A DNA stretch of 5,719 bases from Acidobacteriota bacterium (GTDB lineage: Bacteria > Acidobacteriota > Vicinamibacteria > Vicinamibacterales > Vicinamibacteraceae). Made by a program: the position numbers and the translations under genes. Position 1 is the stretch's first letter; every line of letters starts with the position of its first letter. Below, piece after piece: positions 5,373 through 5,719 of the stretch. The stretch lies in contig JAEZCY010000329.1 of assembly GCA_023429845.1 (NCBI GenBank), positions 1 to 5,719 of the forward strand, in the 5' to 3' direction. A model generated the notes under the pieces. It was not told the DNA's origin. It did not search any database and worked only from the letters and a program-made list of their open reading frames with translations.

Positions 5373-5719
5373 TCAATGCACGTTCCATCCGCCGCCGCTG
5401 CCGCTCCCACGCCCGCCCTGGTGGATGTCGAACCTGCGTCGGGCACGGTGCAGGCGCCACTTCGTGTAGCGGTACTTGAGCTCGGCCATCGGTCCGCCGC
5501 GACCGCGCATCAGCAGCGCCCATCCCGTCGCGAGGCCGCCGAGGTGCGCCAGGTGCGCCATCTGCCCGCCCGACGAGGTCACCGACAGCAGGAGGGTGAT
5601 GCCGCCGGTGATCAGCACGAACACGCGTGCCGGCACCGGGAACAGGAAGTACATGTAGATGGGGCGATGGGCGAACAGCACGCCGTACGCGGCAAGCAGG
5701 CCGTAGATCGATCCTGATG
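5373..5719 (-). CDS. Rhomboid family intramembrane serine protease, C-terminal part (cut by right edge)
   Basis: The frame is open from the window edge to the stop at 5373-5375; the GTG at 5681 is internal, not the start. The first complete residues read SGSIYGLLAAYGVLF, then RPIYMYFLFPVPA, matching the rhomboid pattern GxSGxIYGLL followed by the RPI-x-L/M-YFLFP loop. The Ser codon at 5715-5717 is the expected catalytic nucleophile. The partner His is the second His of MAHLAHLGGLATGW (codon 5544-5546), in a later membrane helix. The segments VFVLITGGITLLLS and AHLGGLATGWALL look membrane-spanning. The tail is basic (KWRLHRARRRF) and ends in a Gly/Ser-rich stretch, probably cytoplasmic. The enzyme would cleave transmembrane substrates within the inner membrane; its substrate cannot be told. 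The N-terminal helices, including the start, lie outside the window. Confidence 0.93.
   Translation of the reverse strand, partial: SGSIYGLLAAYGVLFAHRPIYMYFLFPVPARVFVLITGGITLLLSVTSSGGQMAHLAHLGGLATGWALLMRGRGGPMAELKYRYTKWRLHRARRRFDIHQGGRGSGSGGGWNVH

Overview
The window is GC-rich, tightly packed bacterial chromosome. Strong GC bias at third codon positions, an alpha/beta-fused branched-chain 2-oxoacid dehydrogenase E1, and intergenic G+C-rich repeats would suit an Acidobacteriota of the Vicinamibacteria type. That placement is an inference from style and gene content; no marker gene is present. There is no rRNA, tRNA, CRISPR array, transposase or phage gene.

Layout, left to right. (1) A small uncharacterised ORF (98-439, +), possibly coupled to a gene lying off the left edge. 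(2) A 256-bp intergenic stretch holding a 31-bp tandem repeat (about 3.6 units) that runs into two overlapping perfect 9-bp hairpins. (3) A crotonase-fold protein (696-1466, +) whose residues match a mitochondrial-type delta3,delta2-enoyl-CoA isomerase better than a hydratase. (4) A convergent secreted beta-propeller protein (complement 1539-2588). It lies directly downstream of (5), a fused E1 alpha/beta subunit of a branched-chain 2-oxoacid dehydrogenase (complement 2641-4767). (6) A divergent intergenic region with a perfect 7-8-7 dyad and candidate promoters for both sides. (7) A single-domain cupin (4981-5298, +), apparently translated from a leaderless message. (8) The C-terminal part of a rhomboid-type intramembrane serine protease (complement 5373-5719), cut by the right edge at the catalytic serine.

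Functionally, the E1 protein starts acyl-CoA formation from branched-chain 2-oxoacids and the crotonase handles unsaturated acyl-CoAs. Both feed beta-oxidation-like catabolism, but they are on opposite strands, convergent, and not in one operon. No E2 or E3 subunit of the dehydrogenase complex is present. The beta-propeller is probably co-transcribed with E1, but no functional link is visible. I see no convincing new multi-gene system. The most distinctive signals are non-coding: the 31-bp tandem array with its mutually exclusive hairpins, and the dyad between the E1 and cupin genes.
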